Positions 1 through 9,799 of a DNA stretch of 64,000 bases are shown here, piece by piece. The number at the start of each line of letters is the position of its first letter. Position 1 is the first letter of the stretch. This DNA is from Pseudomonas putida (lineage in GTDB: Bacteria > Pseudomonadota > Gammaproteobacteria > Pseudomonadales > Pseudomonadaceae). The DNA lies in contig NZ_MKZO01000075.1 of the NCBI RefSeq assembly GCF_001941965.1, positions 62,001-126,000 of the forward strand, written 5' to 3'. The notes below the pieces were generated by a model that saw only the letters and a program-made list of their open reading frames with translations, was not told the origin of the DNA and did not search any database. Position numbers and translations under genes: made by a program.

Positions 1-2279
1 GTCAGCAGACTTCGCTGCAACTGTTCTTCAGCCCTGACCTGGTGGCCGGCAAGCAGGCCCCGGCGGTGTCCGGCAACCTGGCGCCGGAGCAGGCGCTGCG
101 GGCCCTGCTGCAGGGCAGCGGGCTGACCTACGAGATTTCCCAGGGCAGCGTGGTCCTGCATGCGGCACAGACCGGCGCGCAGGCGGGTGAAACCCTGGAG
201 CTGGCGCCGACCGATATCTCCATGGTCGGCGACTGGCTCGGTGATGCCCAGGAAGCGGTGGTGCAGAACCATCCTGGCGCACGCACTGTGGTGCGTCGCG
301 AGGCGATGATCGAGCAGGGCGCGATGAACGTGCGCGACGTGCTCAAGGGCATTCCCGGCGTGCAGGTGCAGGACTCCAATGGTACCGGCGGCAGCGACCT
401 GTCGCTCAACGTCGGGGTGCGCGGCCTGACCTCGCGCCTGTCGCCACGCTCCACGGTGCTGATCGACGGCATCCCGGCGGCCTTCGCGCCCTATGGCCAG
501 CCGCAACTGTCGATGGCGCCGATCTCTTCCGGCAACCTCGACAGCATCGACGTGGTTCGTGGTGCCGGCTCCGTGCGCTACGGGCCGCAGAACGTCGGCG
601 GGGTGATCAACTTCGTGACCCGGGCGATCCCGGAAAAGGCCACCGGGGAAATCGGCACTACCCTGGAAACCTCTCGCTACGGCGGCTGGAAGCACATCGA
701 CACGGCCTTCCTCGGTGGCACCGCCGACAACGGTATCGGCGCCGCGCTGCTGTACTCCGGGGTCAATGGCAACGGCTACCGCCGCAGCAACAACGGCAAC
801 GATATCGACGACGTGCTGTTCAAGACCCACTGGGCACCGACCGACCAGGACGAACTGTGGCTGAACTTCCACTACTACGACGGCTCGGCCGACATGCCCG
901 GCGGCCTGACCCAGGCCCAGTACGATGCCGACCCGTACCAGTCCGACCGCGACTACGACAACTTCAGCGGCCGGCGCAAGGATGTGTCGCTGAAGTACCT
1001 GCGGCAGATCGACGATGTCACCCAGTTCGAGGTGCAGACCTACTACACCGACAGCTTCCGTGGCAGCACCATTGCCGCCCGCGACCAGAAGACCCTGTCG
1101 TCCTTCCCGCGCAGCTATCACACCTTTGCCATCGAACCGCGGCTGTCGCGGCAGTTCTTCATCGGTGATGTGACCCAGGAAGTCAGCGTCGGCGCCCGCT
1201 ACCTCAAGGAAGCGATGCACGAGCAGGCCAGCCGCCTGGCGCTGATCAACAACGTGCCGACCGTCACCCCGACTTCCGACGGCCATGTCTATCAGGACCG
1301 TACCGGCGGCACCGAGGCCAGCGCGTACTACATCGACGACAAGATCGACGTCGGCAACTGGACCATCACCCCGGGCCTGCGCTTCGAGCACATCAATACC
1401 GACTGGCACGAACGCGCGGTGCTCGGTACCAACGGCGTGCGGGTCCAGGCCAAGAGCCGCAGCATCAGCAGCGACGAACCGCTGCCGGCGCTGAGCGTGA
1501 TGTACCACGTCTCTGACGCGTGGAAGCTGTTTGCCAACTATGAAACCTCGTTCGGCAGCCTGCAGTACTTCCAGCTGGGGCAGGGCGGTGTCGGTGACTC
1601 GACCGCCAACGGCCTGGAGCCGGAAAAGGCCAAGACCTACGAGATCGGCACGCGCTACAACGGCGAGCACTGGGGCGGCGAACTGACCGCGTTCTACATC
1701 GACTTCGACGACGAGCTGCAATACATCAGCAACGATGTGGGCTGGACCAATCTGGGCGCGACCAAGCACCAGGGCATCGAGGCGTCGGTGCGGTATGACC
1801 TGGCCGGGCTGGATGCGCGGCTGGACGGCTTGAGTGCGAATGCCGGGTTCACCTACACCCGTGCGACCTACGAAGGCGAGATCCCGGGCTTCAAGGGCCG
1901 TGACCTGCCGTTCTACTCGCGCCAGGTGGTCAATGCCGGGCTGCGTTACCAGGTGGACCGCTGGACCTGGAATCTGGATGCCTTCGCCCAGTCGAAGCAG
2001 CGTGCGCCGGGGACCGGGATGAATGCCGACGGCAGTTTCACCGGCAACTACATCACCGCGCCGAGTGCCGATGGGCAGTATGGCGATATCCCGGGGTACG
2101 TGACCTGGAGTGCGCGGGGCGGCTATGACTTCGGCCAGGAGCTGTCCAACCTGAAGCTGGCGGCGGGGGTGAAGAACATCTTCGACAAACAGTACTACAC
2201 GCGCTCCAGCGACAACAACTCGGGGATCTATGTGGGTGAGCCGCGGACGTTCTATGTGCAGGCCAGCCTAGGGTTCTGA
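1..2279 (+). CDS. fecA: TonB-dependent ferric citrate receptor FecA (5' end outside window)
   Basis: Outer-membrane receptor that imports ferric dicitrate using TonB energy. The reading frame is open from base 3, so the start and signal peptide lie upstream; the GTG at 42 is internal. Seen: the first ~55 residues form an STN signalling domain as in transducing receptors, followed by VVGDWLGDA-like text (here MVGDWLGDAQ), a plug domain with RSTVLIDGIP, PFAPYGQPQLS-like and VRYGPQNVGGVINFVTRA stretches, then a beta-barrel ending in aromatic Phe. These blocks match my recollection of E. coli FecA closely along the whole length, including the DMPGGL loop and the GNWTITPGLRFEHI strand. The STN domain implies control through a FecR/FecI pair, which would be upstream and is not visible. 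It is convergent with the ABC transporter genes, separated by a REP palindrome. Other citrate-type siderophore receptors are the alternative. Confidence 0.88.
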   Translation, partial: QQTSLQLFFSPDLVAGKQAPAVSGNLAPEQALRALLQGSGLTYEISQGSVVLHAAQTGAQAGETLELAPTDISMVGDWLGDAQEAVVQNHPGARTVVRREAMIEQGAMNVRDVLKGIPGVQVQDSNGTGGSDLSLNVGVRGLTSRLSPRSTVLIDGIPAAFAPYGQPQLSMAPISSGNLDSIDVVRGAGSVRYGPQNVGGVINFVTRAIPEKATGEIGTTLETSRYGGWKHIDTAFLGGTADNGIGAALLYSGVNGNGYRRSNNGNDIDDVLFKTHWAPTDQDELWLNFHYYDGSADMPGGLTQAQYDADPYQSDRDYDNFSGRRKDVSLKYLRQIDDVTQFEVQTYYTDSFRGSTIAARDQKTLSSFPRSYHTFAIEPRLSRQFFIGDVTQEVSVGARYLKEAMHEQASRLALINNVPTVTPTSDGHVYQDRTGGTEASAYYIDDKIDVGNWTITPGLRFEHINTDWHERAVLGTNGVRVQAKSRSISSDEPLPALSVMYHVSDAWKLFANYETSFGSLQYFQLGQGGVGDSTANGLEPEKAKTYEIGTRYNGEHWGGELTAFYIDFDDELQYISNDVGWTNLGATKHQGIEASVRYDLAGLDARLDGLSANAGFTYTRATYEGEIPGFKGRDLPFYSRQVVNAGLRYQVDRWTWNLDAFAQSKQRAPGTGMNADGSFTGNYITAPSADGQYGDIPGYVTWSARGGYDFGQELSNLKLAAGVKNIFDKQYYTRSSDNNSGIYVGEPRTFYVQASLGF

Positions 2280-2286
2280 CCTTCAG

Positions 2287-2360
2287 GGCCCTATCGCTGG
2301 CAAGCCAGCTCCCACAGGGACCGCGTACCCTGTGGGAGCTGGCTTGCCAGCGATGAGGCC
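2287..2360. repeat. REP-type palindrome (family A)
   Basis: Perfect 27-bp inverted arms (2293-2319 and 2328-2354) around an 8-nt loop, with the flanking GGCC blocks also matching. The core arm contains GCTGGCAAGCCAGCTCCCAC. It lies between the convergent ends of fecA and the ABC ATPase gene and could also act as a transcript end for either. The same sequence recurs at 12463, 13726, 24595 and 27477. Confidence 0.85.
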
Positions 2361-2368
2361 ATCAGCCG

Positions 2369-3523
2369 TTACACAGCAGTTTCAGCCGGAGACACGATAC
2401 TGGTCTTGCCCCCACGCGAGCGCCCCGAGCTCAGGTAGGCCGCAATCGACTCCTGGGTCACCTCGCCCAGGAATACCTGTTCCGCATCCAGCACCGGCAA
2501 CCACGCCCGGTTGAATTCATACATCCGCGACAACAGGATGCGCAGGTGCTCGTCATGCGCAGCGGTGGCATTGAACTGCCGCAGGAAATCGGCACACACA
2601 CCCTGCTGACGGTGCAGGTCCCGACGTCGCACATAACCCAGCGCACGATTCTCGCCATCGGTCACCACCACATACTTGCGGTCGTGCTCGTCCATCAGCT
2701 CCAGCGCTTCCGCCACCGGCATTTCCGGGCTGGCCGACGGCGCGTTGTCCGCCGCGTCTTCCGCGCGCACCAGCAGCAGGCGCTTGAGCGTGCTGTCCTG
2801 GCCGACGAAGTTGCTGACGAACTCATCCGCCGGATGCGCCAGCAAGGTGTCCGGGTGATCGATCTGGATCAGCTTGCCCGCGCGGAAAATCGCGATCTTG
2901 TCACCCAGCTTGATCGCTTCGTCGATGTCATGGCTGACCATGATCACGGTCTTGTTCAGCGCCCGCTGCATCTCGAAGAATTCGTTCTGGATCATCTCGC
3001 GGTTGATCGGGTCGACCGCGCCGAACGGTTCGTCCATCAACAGCAGCGGCGCCTCGGCCGCCAGTGCGCGGATCACCCCGATGCGCTGCTGCTGGCCGCC
3101 GGACAGCTCGCGCGGGTAGCGCTGCAGATACTGCTTGGGCTCCAGGCGGATCATGCTCATCAGTTCGCGGGCGCGGTCGTGGCATTTCTGCTTGTCCCAG
3201 CCGAGCAGGCGCGGGACCACGGTGATGTTTTCCTCGATGGTCATGTTGGGGAACAGGCCGATCTGCTGGATCACATAGCCGATGCGCCGGCGCAGGGTCA
3301 CTTCGTCGAGGTCGGTGGTGTCCTCGCCATTGATCAGCACCTTGCCCGAAGTAGGCTCGATCAGGCGGTTGATCATCTTCAGCGTGGTGCTCTTGCCGCA
3401 CCCGGACGGGCCGAGGAAGACGCAGATCTCGCCTTCGTTGACGGTCAGGCTGACCGAGTCGACCGCCTTGACCTCCTTGCCGTTGCTTTGGAAGGTTTTC
3501 GAGAGGTTCTGGAGTTCGATCAT
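2369..3523 (-). CDS. Osmoprotectant (glycine betaine/carnitine/choline) ABC transporter ATP-binding protein with CBS domains, OpuCA/OsmV type
   Basis: ATPase of a quaternary-amine importer, 384 residues. Seen: Walker A GPSGCGKST at residues 38-46, signature LSGGQQQR, Walker B LLLMDEPFGAVD, H-loop region MVSHDID, and a C-terminal ~120-residue tail with two CBS-like repeats (for example KYVVVTDGENRALGYV). Tandem CBS modules in this family sense ionic strength, so uptake is probably gated by osmolarity (family knowledge). The start is the ATG at 3523 beginning MIELQNLS, because longer in-frame upstream sequence reads as the neighbouring permease in another frame. It overlaps the permease stop by 4 nt (ATGA), indicating translational coupling. 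Last gene of the four-gene operon. Ligand not determinable from sequence. Confidence 0.9.
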   Translation of the reverse strand: MIELQNLSKTFQSNGKEVKAVDSVSLTVNEGEICVFLGPSGCGKSTTLKMINRLIEPTSGKVLINGEDTTDLDEVTLRRRIGYVIQQIGLFPNMTIEENITVVPRLLGWDKQKCHDRARELMSMIRLEPKQYLQRYPRELSGGQQQRIGVIRALAAEAPLLLMDEPFGAVDPINREMIQNEFFEMQRALNKTVIMVSHDIDEAIKLGDKIAIFRAGKLIQIDHPDTLLAHPADEFVSNFVGQDSTLKRLLLVRAEDAADNAPSASPEMPVAEALELMDEHDRKYVVVTDGENRALGYVRRRDLHRQQGVCADFLRQFNATAAHDEHLRILLSRMYEFNRAWLPVLDAEQVFLGEVTQESIAAYLSSGRSRGGKTSIVSPAETAV

Positions 3524-4173
3524 TTGAGCAGTCCTTCTGGAGTCAGCTTGCGTTGCAGGGCTTGCAGGAGCAGGTCGGCGGCGATGGCCAGGAGGCTCAC
3601 CAGCACGGCACCGACCAGCAGCATCGACATGTCGCTGCGGCTGATGGAGGTCAGGATAAGTACGCCAAGACCGCCGGCGCCGATGGTGGCGGCGATGGTC
3701 ATCACGCCGATGTTCATCACCACGGCGGTACGCACCCCGGCGAGGATCACCGGTACGGCGATCGGCAGTTCGACCATGCGCAGACGCTGGCCGAAGGTCA
3801 TGCCGATGCCGCGGGCGGCTTCGCGGATGCCCGGCTCGACGTTGGTCAGGGCCAGGTAGGTGTTGCGCATGATCGGCAACAGGGAATAGAGGAACACCGC
3901 GGTGATCGCCGGCAGCGGGCCGAGGCCCTGGCCGAACTTCGAGTAGAACGGCAGGAGCAGGCCGAACAGGGCGATCGACGGCACCGTCAGCAGCACCGTG
4001 GCGCTGGCCTGGAGCGGGCCGGCGAGGGCCGGGAAGCGGGTCATCAGGATGCCCAGCGGCACGCCGACGAGGATCGCCAGGGTCACGGCGATGCCGACCA
4101 GGGTGATGTGCTGGCCGGTCAGTTGCAGCACTTGCGCCCAGTCGAGGTGGGCGAAGGTATCCAGCAGGCTCAT
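3520..4173 (-). CDS. Osmoprotectant ABC transporter permease, OpuCB/OsmW type
   Basis: Inner-membrane channel subunit of the same importer, 217 residues, the usual size for this single-domain permease. Seen: about five to six hydrophobic segments, starting with ITLVGIAVTLAILVGVPLGI, and the cytoplasmic EAA loop REAARGIGMTFGQRLRMVELP that docks on the ATPase. Its start overlaps the end of the binding-protein gene by 4 nt and its end overlaps the ATPase start by 4 nt, so all three are probably translated as a coupled unit. A second, more distant permease gene (5092-5805) opens the operon; the two are expected to form a heterodimer, as in E. coli OsmVXWY (YehXYWZ). Confidence 0.9.
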   Translation of the reverse strand: MSLLDTFAHLDWAQVLQLTGQHITLVGIAVTLAILVGVPLGILMTRFPALAGPLQASATVLLTVPSIALFGLLLPFYSKFGQGLGPLPAITAVFLYSLLPIMRNTYLALTNVEPGIREAARGIGMTFGQRLRMVELPIAVPVILAGVRTAVVMNIGVMTIAATIGAGGLGVLILTSISRSDMSMLLVGAVLVSLLAIAADLLLQALQRKLTPEGLLK

Positions 4174-5078
4174 TGCGCACCTCCTTGCAGCGGGTGTTCA
4201 CGCAGGAAGTCGTCGGCCACCTTGCCCGGGCTCTGGTGTTCGACATCGACCTTGGCGTTGAGCTGGCGCATGGTCTCGTCGTCCAGTTGCTCGGCCAGCG
4301 GTTTCAGCAGGGTCGCCAGTTCCGGGTTGGCATCGAGGATAGCCTTGCGTACCACCGGCGCCGCGGTGTAGTCCGGGAAGTAGTGGCGGTCGTCTTCCAG
4401 CAGCTTCAGGTCGAAGGCGCTGAGGCGGCCGTCGGTGGTGTACACCAGGCCGGTGAACACCTGGCCGTTGCGCAGCGCGGTGTAGACCAAGCCGGCATCC
4501 ATCTGGCGGATGTCCTTGCGGGTGAACTGCAGGTCGTAGGTTTCGGTCAGGCCGGCGAGGCCGTCCGGGCGGTTGGCGAACTCGGTGTCGAGGGCGAGGA
4601 CGTGGGTCTTGCCCGCTTCGTCGCGCAGCACCTGGTTGAGCTGGCTGATGGTCTGCACCTGCGGGTACTCCTCGGCCACGTTACGCGGCAGGGCCAGGGC
4701 GTAGGTGTTGCTGAAGCGCGAGGGCGCCAGCCAGATCAGGTCTTTCTTCGCGTCCAGTTCCTTGACCCGTGCGTAGGTCGCGGCGGCGTCGGGCAGACGT
4801 TCGTCGAAATGGTTGTAGGACACCAGCGACACCCCGGTGTATTCCCAGACCATGTCCAGCTGGCCGCTTTCCTGGGCGCTACGCGCCAGGTTGCTGCCCA
4901 GGCCGCTGGTGATGCGCACCTCGAAGCCGTGCTGGCGCAGGTAGCGCGCGGTGATTTCGGCGAGCACGGTCTGCTCGGTGAAGACCCGCGCGCCGATGCG
5001 GATCAGGGGTTTTTCGGCAGCCTGGGCAAATCCCGCGAACAGCAGGGCCGCGCCCAGGAGCAAGGCGATTCGTTTCAT
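4170..5078 (-). CDS. Osmoprotectant ABC transporter periplasmic substrate-binding protein, OsmF/OpuCC type
   Basis: Periplasmic binding protein of 302 residues for glycine betaine, choline or carnitine-like ligands. Seen: signal peptide MKRIALLLGAALLFAGFAQA with an AQA-A cleavage site, then KPLIRIGARVFTEQTVLAEI, the N-terminal block typical of the OpuAC/OsmF fold, and VWEYTGVSLVSYN near residue 80, a hallmark of this family. No lipobox, so it should be soluble in the periplasm. A GAGGGA ribosome site precedes the ATG at 5078. It sits between two permease genes, 13 nt after the first and overlapping the second by 4 nt. Which amine it binds cannot be read from the sequence by eye. Confidence 0.88.
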   Translation of the reverse strand: MKRIALLLGAALLFAGFAQAAEKPLIRIGARVFTEQTVLAEITARYLRQHGFEVRITSGLGSNLARSAQESGQLDMVWEYTGVSLVSYNHFDERLPDAAATYARVKELDAKKDLIWLAPSRFSNTYALALPRNVAEEYPQVQTISQLNQVLRDEAGKTHVLALDTEFANRPDGLAGLTETYDLQFTRKDIRQMDAGLVYTALRNGQVFTGLVYTTDGRLSAFDLKLLEDDRHYFPDYTAAPVVRKAILDANPELATLLKPLAEQLDDETMRQLNAKVDVEHQSPGKVADDFLREHPLQGGAQ

Positions 5079-5091
5079 GGTGATCCCTCGG

Positions 5092-5805
5092 TCAGTGAGT
5101 CAGGCCGCGTTCCAGCCAGCGGCGGCTGCCCTGGGCGACCAGCGCGTCGAGCAGCAAGGCCAGCAGGGCGGTACAGGCCGCGCCCAGCAGCAGTTGCGGC
5201 TGGTTGTTCAGGGCGATGCCGGGGAAGATCAGGCTGCCCAGGCTGTTGGCGCCGATCAGGAACGACAGCGGTGCGGTGCCGACGTTGATCGCCAGGGCCA
5301 CCCGCACACCGCCGACGATGATCGGCACGGCGTTGGGCAGCTCGACCTTGAACAGCGACTGACGCGGGGTCATGCCGATGCCGGTGGCGGCTTCCTTGAG
5401 CGAGGCGGGGACGTTTTTCAGGCCTTCGTAGGTGTTGCGCACGATGGGCAGCAGCGAGGCGAGGAACAGCGCGAAGATCGCGGGGCCGGCGCCGATGCCG
5501 AGGATACTCAGGGCGATGGCGAGGACGGCGAGGGGAGGAACGGTGTTGCCAATGTTGAAAACCTGCATGAAGCGTTCGGCGCGGTCGACCCGGTGTGGTC
5601 GACTCAGGGCAATGCCGGCGGGGATACCCACGGCCAGCGCCGCCACCATCGACAGCAGCACCAGCATCAGGTGCGCCTGCAGGTAGAACCAGAGATCGGC
5701 GCGGTAATGCGCGATCGTATCGATGCCGATCCAGTGGATCAGCAGGGCCAGGATGACGAGCGCGGCGGCACATCCCATCAGCCCCTTGCCATAGCGTGCA
5801 GCCAT
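5092..5805 (-). CDS. Osmoprotectant ABC transporter permease, OsmY/OpuCD type (first gene of operon)
   Basis: Second membrane subunit of the importer, 237 residues. The frame is open further upstream to 5961, but the ATG at 5805 (MAARYGKGLMG) is chosen because AAGGAG lies 7 nt before it and the upstream residues look non-coding. Seen: an N-terminal transmembrane segment (GLMGCAAALVILALLIHWIG) preceding the transport domain, five further hydrophobic stretches, and the EAA loop KEAATGIGMTPRQSLFKVELP. It leads the operon permease, binding protein, permease, ATPase, the same four components as E. coli OsmVXWY. A promoter is expected in the 5806-6166 region; I could not pick a convincing one. Confidence 0.88.
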   Translation of the reverse strand: MAARYGKGLMGCAAALVILALLIHWIGIDTIAHYRADLWFYLQAHLMLVLLSMVAALAVGIPAGIALSRPHRVDRAERFMQVFNIGNTVPPLAVLAIALSILGIGAGPAIFALFLASLLPIVRNTYEGLKNVPASLKEAATGIGMTPRQSLFKVELPNAVPIIVGGVRVALAINVGTAPLSFLIGANSLGSLIFPGIALNNQPQLLLGAACTALLALLLDALVAQGSRRWLERGLTH

Positions 5806-6166
5806 AGGCGGACTCCTTTTTTTATCGTCGGCGCACGGCTGCCGTGTGGTCGCCATTCCAGGCGACGGGCGAGCCGTGTGCGAAAAGTGGCGGGCAAAAA
5901 CTGCGCGCCATAAGCGAAGCCCCGTCAGGCTCGTGTTGCCGGTGAAACCACCCCCGACCAACGGTCATTGCAGGGGAATGGACGCCTCCATCGCTTTAAA
6001 GGTTCCCATCTGATGCGGCATTTGGCCAGCGCTAATCCCCCGGGTGTTCGAAATTTCGCACGAGGAATGAGCGTGATTCTTACGGGGAGGCGTTGAATTA
6101 CCTGCTGTTGGGCCGTTAGTCGCGAGGGGCAGCATTTACCTCCGTACTTCTTGCGAATAGTCGCTT
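5806..6166. other. Intergenic region between the osmoprotectant operon and higBA
   Basis: About 360 bases without a credible gene. It must hold the minus-strand promoter of the osmoprotectant operon and the plus-strand promoter of the toxin-antitoxin pair. The sequence becomes more AT-rich beyond about 6000. I saw no confident -35/-10 pair, riboswitch or terminator in it. Confidence 0.5.
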
Positions 6167-6182
6167 GAAGGAATATTCCTTC
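6167..6182. promoter_or_regulatory. Perfect 16-bp palindrome, candidate HigA operator
   Basis: GAAGGAATATTCCTTC reads identically on both strands. It sits 1 nt before the GGAGG ribosome site and 11 nt before the toxin ATG, where an antitoxin dimer would block transcription or early elongation. HigA-type antitoxins bind palindromes in their own promoter (family knowledge); that this one is the operator is inferred from position. Confidence 0.6.
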
Positions 6183-6193
6183 GGAGGTATTTT

Positions 6194-6550
6194 ATGCCGT
6201 GGACGGTTAAGTTTTGTACAGAGTTCGCTGAAGAGATACAGCGTTCCGATCAATTGTTCAAAGAGCAATTGGCGGTGCATCTGATGCTGTTGAGGGAAAT
6301 CGGTCCTCTGTTGGGCCGCCCCAGAGTGGATACCTTGAGAGGCTCTCGCCATCAGAACCTCAAGGAACTGCGGTTTTTTTCCAATGGTTGCGTCTGGCGC
6401 GTGGTGTTCGCATTTGATCCCTCCCGCTGCGCCGTGGTTTTGGTCGCAGGTGACAAGGCAGGCGTCAATCAGGAGCGTTTCTACAAGGGCTTGATTGCTT
6501 GCGCGGATGAGCGGTTTGACAGGTATCTGGCAGGAGGTGCCGGGAAATGA
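6194..6550 (+). CDS. Type II toxin, HigB-like (RelE/ParE superfamily, phage Gp49-like)
   Basis: Probable mRNA-interferase toxin, 118 residues. Seen: MPWTVKFCTEFAEEIQ start, a central LGRPRVDTLRGSRHQNLKELRF block and the VWRVVFAFDPSRCAVVLVAGDKAG strands, matching the Gp49/HigB-like toxin fold in which a KELR block and a basic, aromatic C-terminal sheet form the ribosome-dependent RNase site. A GGAGG site lies 6 nt upstream of the ATG. The stop overlaps the antitoxin start (ATGA), giving the toxin-first order typical of higBA. Base composition is clearly lower in GC than the neighbours: 6241-6300 is 28/60 G+C, against 41/60 for 7321-7380 in prfC, which suggests horizontal acquisition. Target and activity are not shown by sequence alone. 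Confidence 0.8.
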   Translation: MPWTVKFCTEFAEEIQRSDQLFKEQLAVHLMLLREIGPLLGRPRVDTLRGSRHQNLKELRFFSNGCVWRVVFAFDPSRCAVVLVAGDKAGVNQERFYKGLIACADERFDRYLAGGAGK

Positions 6551-6876
6551 CAATGACACTTGATGATTTGATGGACAGCTTTTCTCCAGAGCGCAGGGTA
6601 CGGGTCGAGGAGCAAGCCCGTGAGCTGATTCGTGAGGAGTTGACCCTGCAGGCTTTGCGACGGCAGTTGGACGTTACCCAGGAAAGCCTTGCCGAGCGAT
6701 TGGAAATGGGTCAGGCCAATATCTCCAAAGTGGAGAACCGCAGCGACATGTTGATTTCGACGCTGCGCGATTATGTCGAGGCGTTGGGAGGACGGTTGGA
6801 ACTGGTCGCCTGCATGCCGGGTCGCGCTCCGGTAAAACTACAGGGTTTCACTGACAGCCCGTCGGCTGCCGAGTAG
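6547..6876 (+). CDS. Antitoxin, HigA-like XRE-family DNA-binding protein
   Basis: Partner antitoxin and probable autorepressor, 109 residues. Seen: an acidic/basic N-terminal helix region (SPERRVRVEEQARELIREEL), then a helix-turn-helix of the XRE/Cro type, LRRQLDVTQESLAERLEMGQ followed by ANISKVENRSD, around residues 37-70, ending with YVEALGGRLEL. The ATG at 6547 overlaps the toxin stop; a second in-frame ATG at 6553 is also possible. Expected to neutralise the upstream toxin and repress the pair through the palindrome at 6167-6182 (inferred). Like the toxin it is lower in GC than surrounding genes. Confidence 0.8.
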   Translation: MTMTLDDLMDSFSPERRVRVEEQARELIREELTLQALRRQLDVTQESLAERLEMGQANISKVENRSDMLISTLRDYVEALGGRLELVACMPGRAPVKLQGFTDSPSAAE

Positions 6877-6914
6877 ATTTGCGCGCTTTAATATCCATAT
6901 CAGGGGAGCCGATT

Positions 6915-6942
6915 TTGGTCCCCGCCCGACTTCAGGTATGAT
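6915..6942 (+). promoter_or_regulatory. Candidate sigma-70 promoter of prfC
   Basis: TTGGTC (6915-6920) and TATGAT (6937-6942) are separated by 16 nt and lie about 40 nt upstream of the prfC ATG, followed by a CCCC-TTTTTT stretch. Placement and hexamers fit a housekeeping promoter; not proven. Confidence 0.45.
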
Positions 6943-6980
6943 ATCGCCCCTTTTTTCAATCCCCAGTCAGGCGATTTCCC

Positions 6981-8564
<1,584 letters not shown>

Positions 8565-8594
8565 GGGCAGCGGCAAGCTTCAAGCCATAAGCCA

Positions 8595-8632
8595 CAAGAA
8601 AAGGCGGAGCACATTGGCCCCGCCTTTTCTTG
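8595..8632. terminator. Bidirectional rho-independent terminator between prfC and the PotF-like gene
   Basis: A 13-bp perfect stem, CAAGAAAAGGCGG (8595-8607) with CCGCCTTTTCTTG (8620-8632), around a 12-nt loop, followed by partly matching outer arms that share AAGCTTCAAGC. The A/T-rich ends serve both strands, and the element lies between two convergent genes. Outer arms resemble those of the hairpin at 48681-48746. Confidence 0.75.
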
Positions 8633-8663
8633 CAGCTTGAAGCTTACGGCTTGCAGCTCAAGA

Positions 8664-9743
8664 TCAGTTCCCCGCCTTGATGCTGGTCCAGATCCGGGTC
8701 CTGATCCGGTCGATCTTCGCCGGCATCGCCTCAAGCGCATACAGCTTGTCCATCACCTCGTCCTTCGGATAGATCATCGGATTGGCCTTCAGCTCTGGCT
8801 TCACCAGCGCATCCGCCTGCTGGTTACCGTTGGCGTACTGCACGAAGTCGCTGATATTGGCCATCACCTCGGGCTGCAACAGGTAGTTCATGTAGGCATA
8901 CCCCGCTTTCTCATCCGGTGCATCCGCCGGCATCGCCACCATGTCGAACCACATCGGCGCGCCTTCCTTGGGAATCGAGTAGCCCACCTTCACGCCATTC
9001 TTCGCTTCCTCGGCACGGTTCTTCGCCTGCAACACATCCCCGGAGAAGCCCACCACCACGCACACATCGCCATTGGCCAGGTCGCCGGTGTACTTCGACG
9101 AGTGGAAGTAGCTGATGTATGGCCGCACTTTCATCAGCAGGTCCTTGGCCTTGTCGTAGTCCTTCGGATCCTGGCTGTGGTGCGGCAGGCCGAGGTAGTG
9201 CAGGGCGATCGGCAACAGCTCCGGACCGTTGTCCAGCACCGCCACGCCGCAGCTTTTCAGCTTGCCGATGTACTCGGGCTTGAAGATCAGGTCCCAGGAG
9301 TCCACCGGTGCGTTGTCGCCGAGCACCGCCTTGACCTTGTCGATGTTGTAGCCGATGCCGGTACTGCCCCACAGATACGGGAAGCCATGCTGGTTGCCCG
9401 GGTCGTTCACCTCCAGGGCCTTGAGCAGCACCGGGTTGAGGTTCTTCCAGTTCGGCAGCTGGCTCTTGTCCAGCTTCTTCAGGGCGCCGCCCTGGATCTG
9501 CCGGGCCATGAAGTGGTTGGAGGGAAACACCACGTCGTAGCCGGAGTGGCCGGTCATCAGCTTGCCGTCGAGGGTTTCGTTGCTGTCGAAGACGTCGTAG
9601 GTGGGCACGATGCCGCTGGCCTGCTGGAAGTTCTTCAGGGTGTCCGGGGCGATATAGCTGGACCAGTTGTAGATCTTCACCGAGTCGGCGGCGCTGGCCA
9701 CGCAGGCGGCCAGCATCAGGGGTGCAACAAGGAGGGTGCGCAT
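8664..9743 (-). CDS. Polyamine (putrescine/spermidine-type) ABC transporter substrate-binding protein, PotF/SpuD-like
   Basis: Periplasmic binding protein of 359 residues. Seen: N-terminus MRTLLVAPLMLAACVASAADS, which reads as a signal peptide cleaved at ASA-A; LAAC inside it resembles a lipobox but the preceding hydrophobic part is short. The mature part opens VKIYNWSSYIAPDTL, the YNW-Y block of PotD/PotF proteins, and contains GTDIGYN-like text (here GSTGIGYNIDKV) and YGNGNQQA-like YANGNQQADAL near the end. No potGHI ATPase or permease genes are adjacent, so it presumably serves a transporter encoded elsewhere. Last gene downstream of a cupin and a PuuB-like oxidase, which supports a polyamine or related amine as ligand. 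Confidence 0.85.
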   Translation of the reverse strand: MRTLLVAPLMLAACVASAADSVKIYNWSSYIAPDTLKNFQQASGIVPTYDVFDSNETLDGKLMTGHSGYDVVFPSNHFMARQIQGGALKKLDKSQLPNWKNLNPVLLKALEVNDPGNQHGFPYLWGSTGIGYNIDKVKAVLGDNAPVDSWDLIFKPEYIGKLKSCGVAVLDNGPELLPIALHYLGLPHHSQDPKDYDKAKDLLMKVRPYISYFHSSKYTGDLANGDVCVVVGFSGDVLQAKNRAEEAKNGVKVGYSIPKEGAPMWFDMVAMPADAPDEKAGYAYMNYLLQPEVMANISDFVQYANGNQQADALVKPELKANPMIYPKDEVMDKLYALEAMPAKIDRIRTRIWTSIKAGN

Positions 9744-9799
9744 GTCCGGGTTACCTTTCTTTATCTGTTGTTATCGAAGGCAGCAGGCGATCAGCGGGA

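Noticed and set aside
2546..3859. Open frame opposite the osmoprotectant ATPase and permease genes
   Set aside because: Shadow of those genes: no recognisable motif and a composition typical of antisense frames.
9680..9743. LAAC in the PotF-like signal peptide as a lipobox
   Set aside because: The hydrophobic stretch before the Cys is short and a standard ASA-A cleavage site follows; soluble periplasmic localisation fits the family better.
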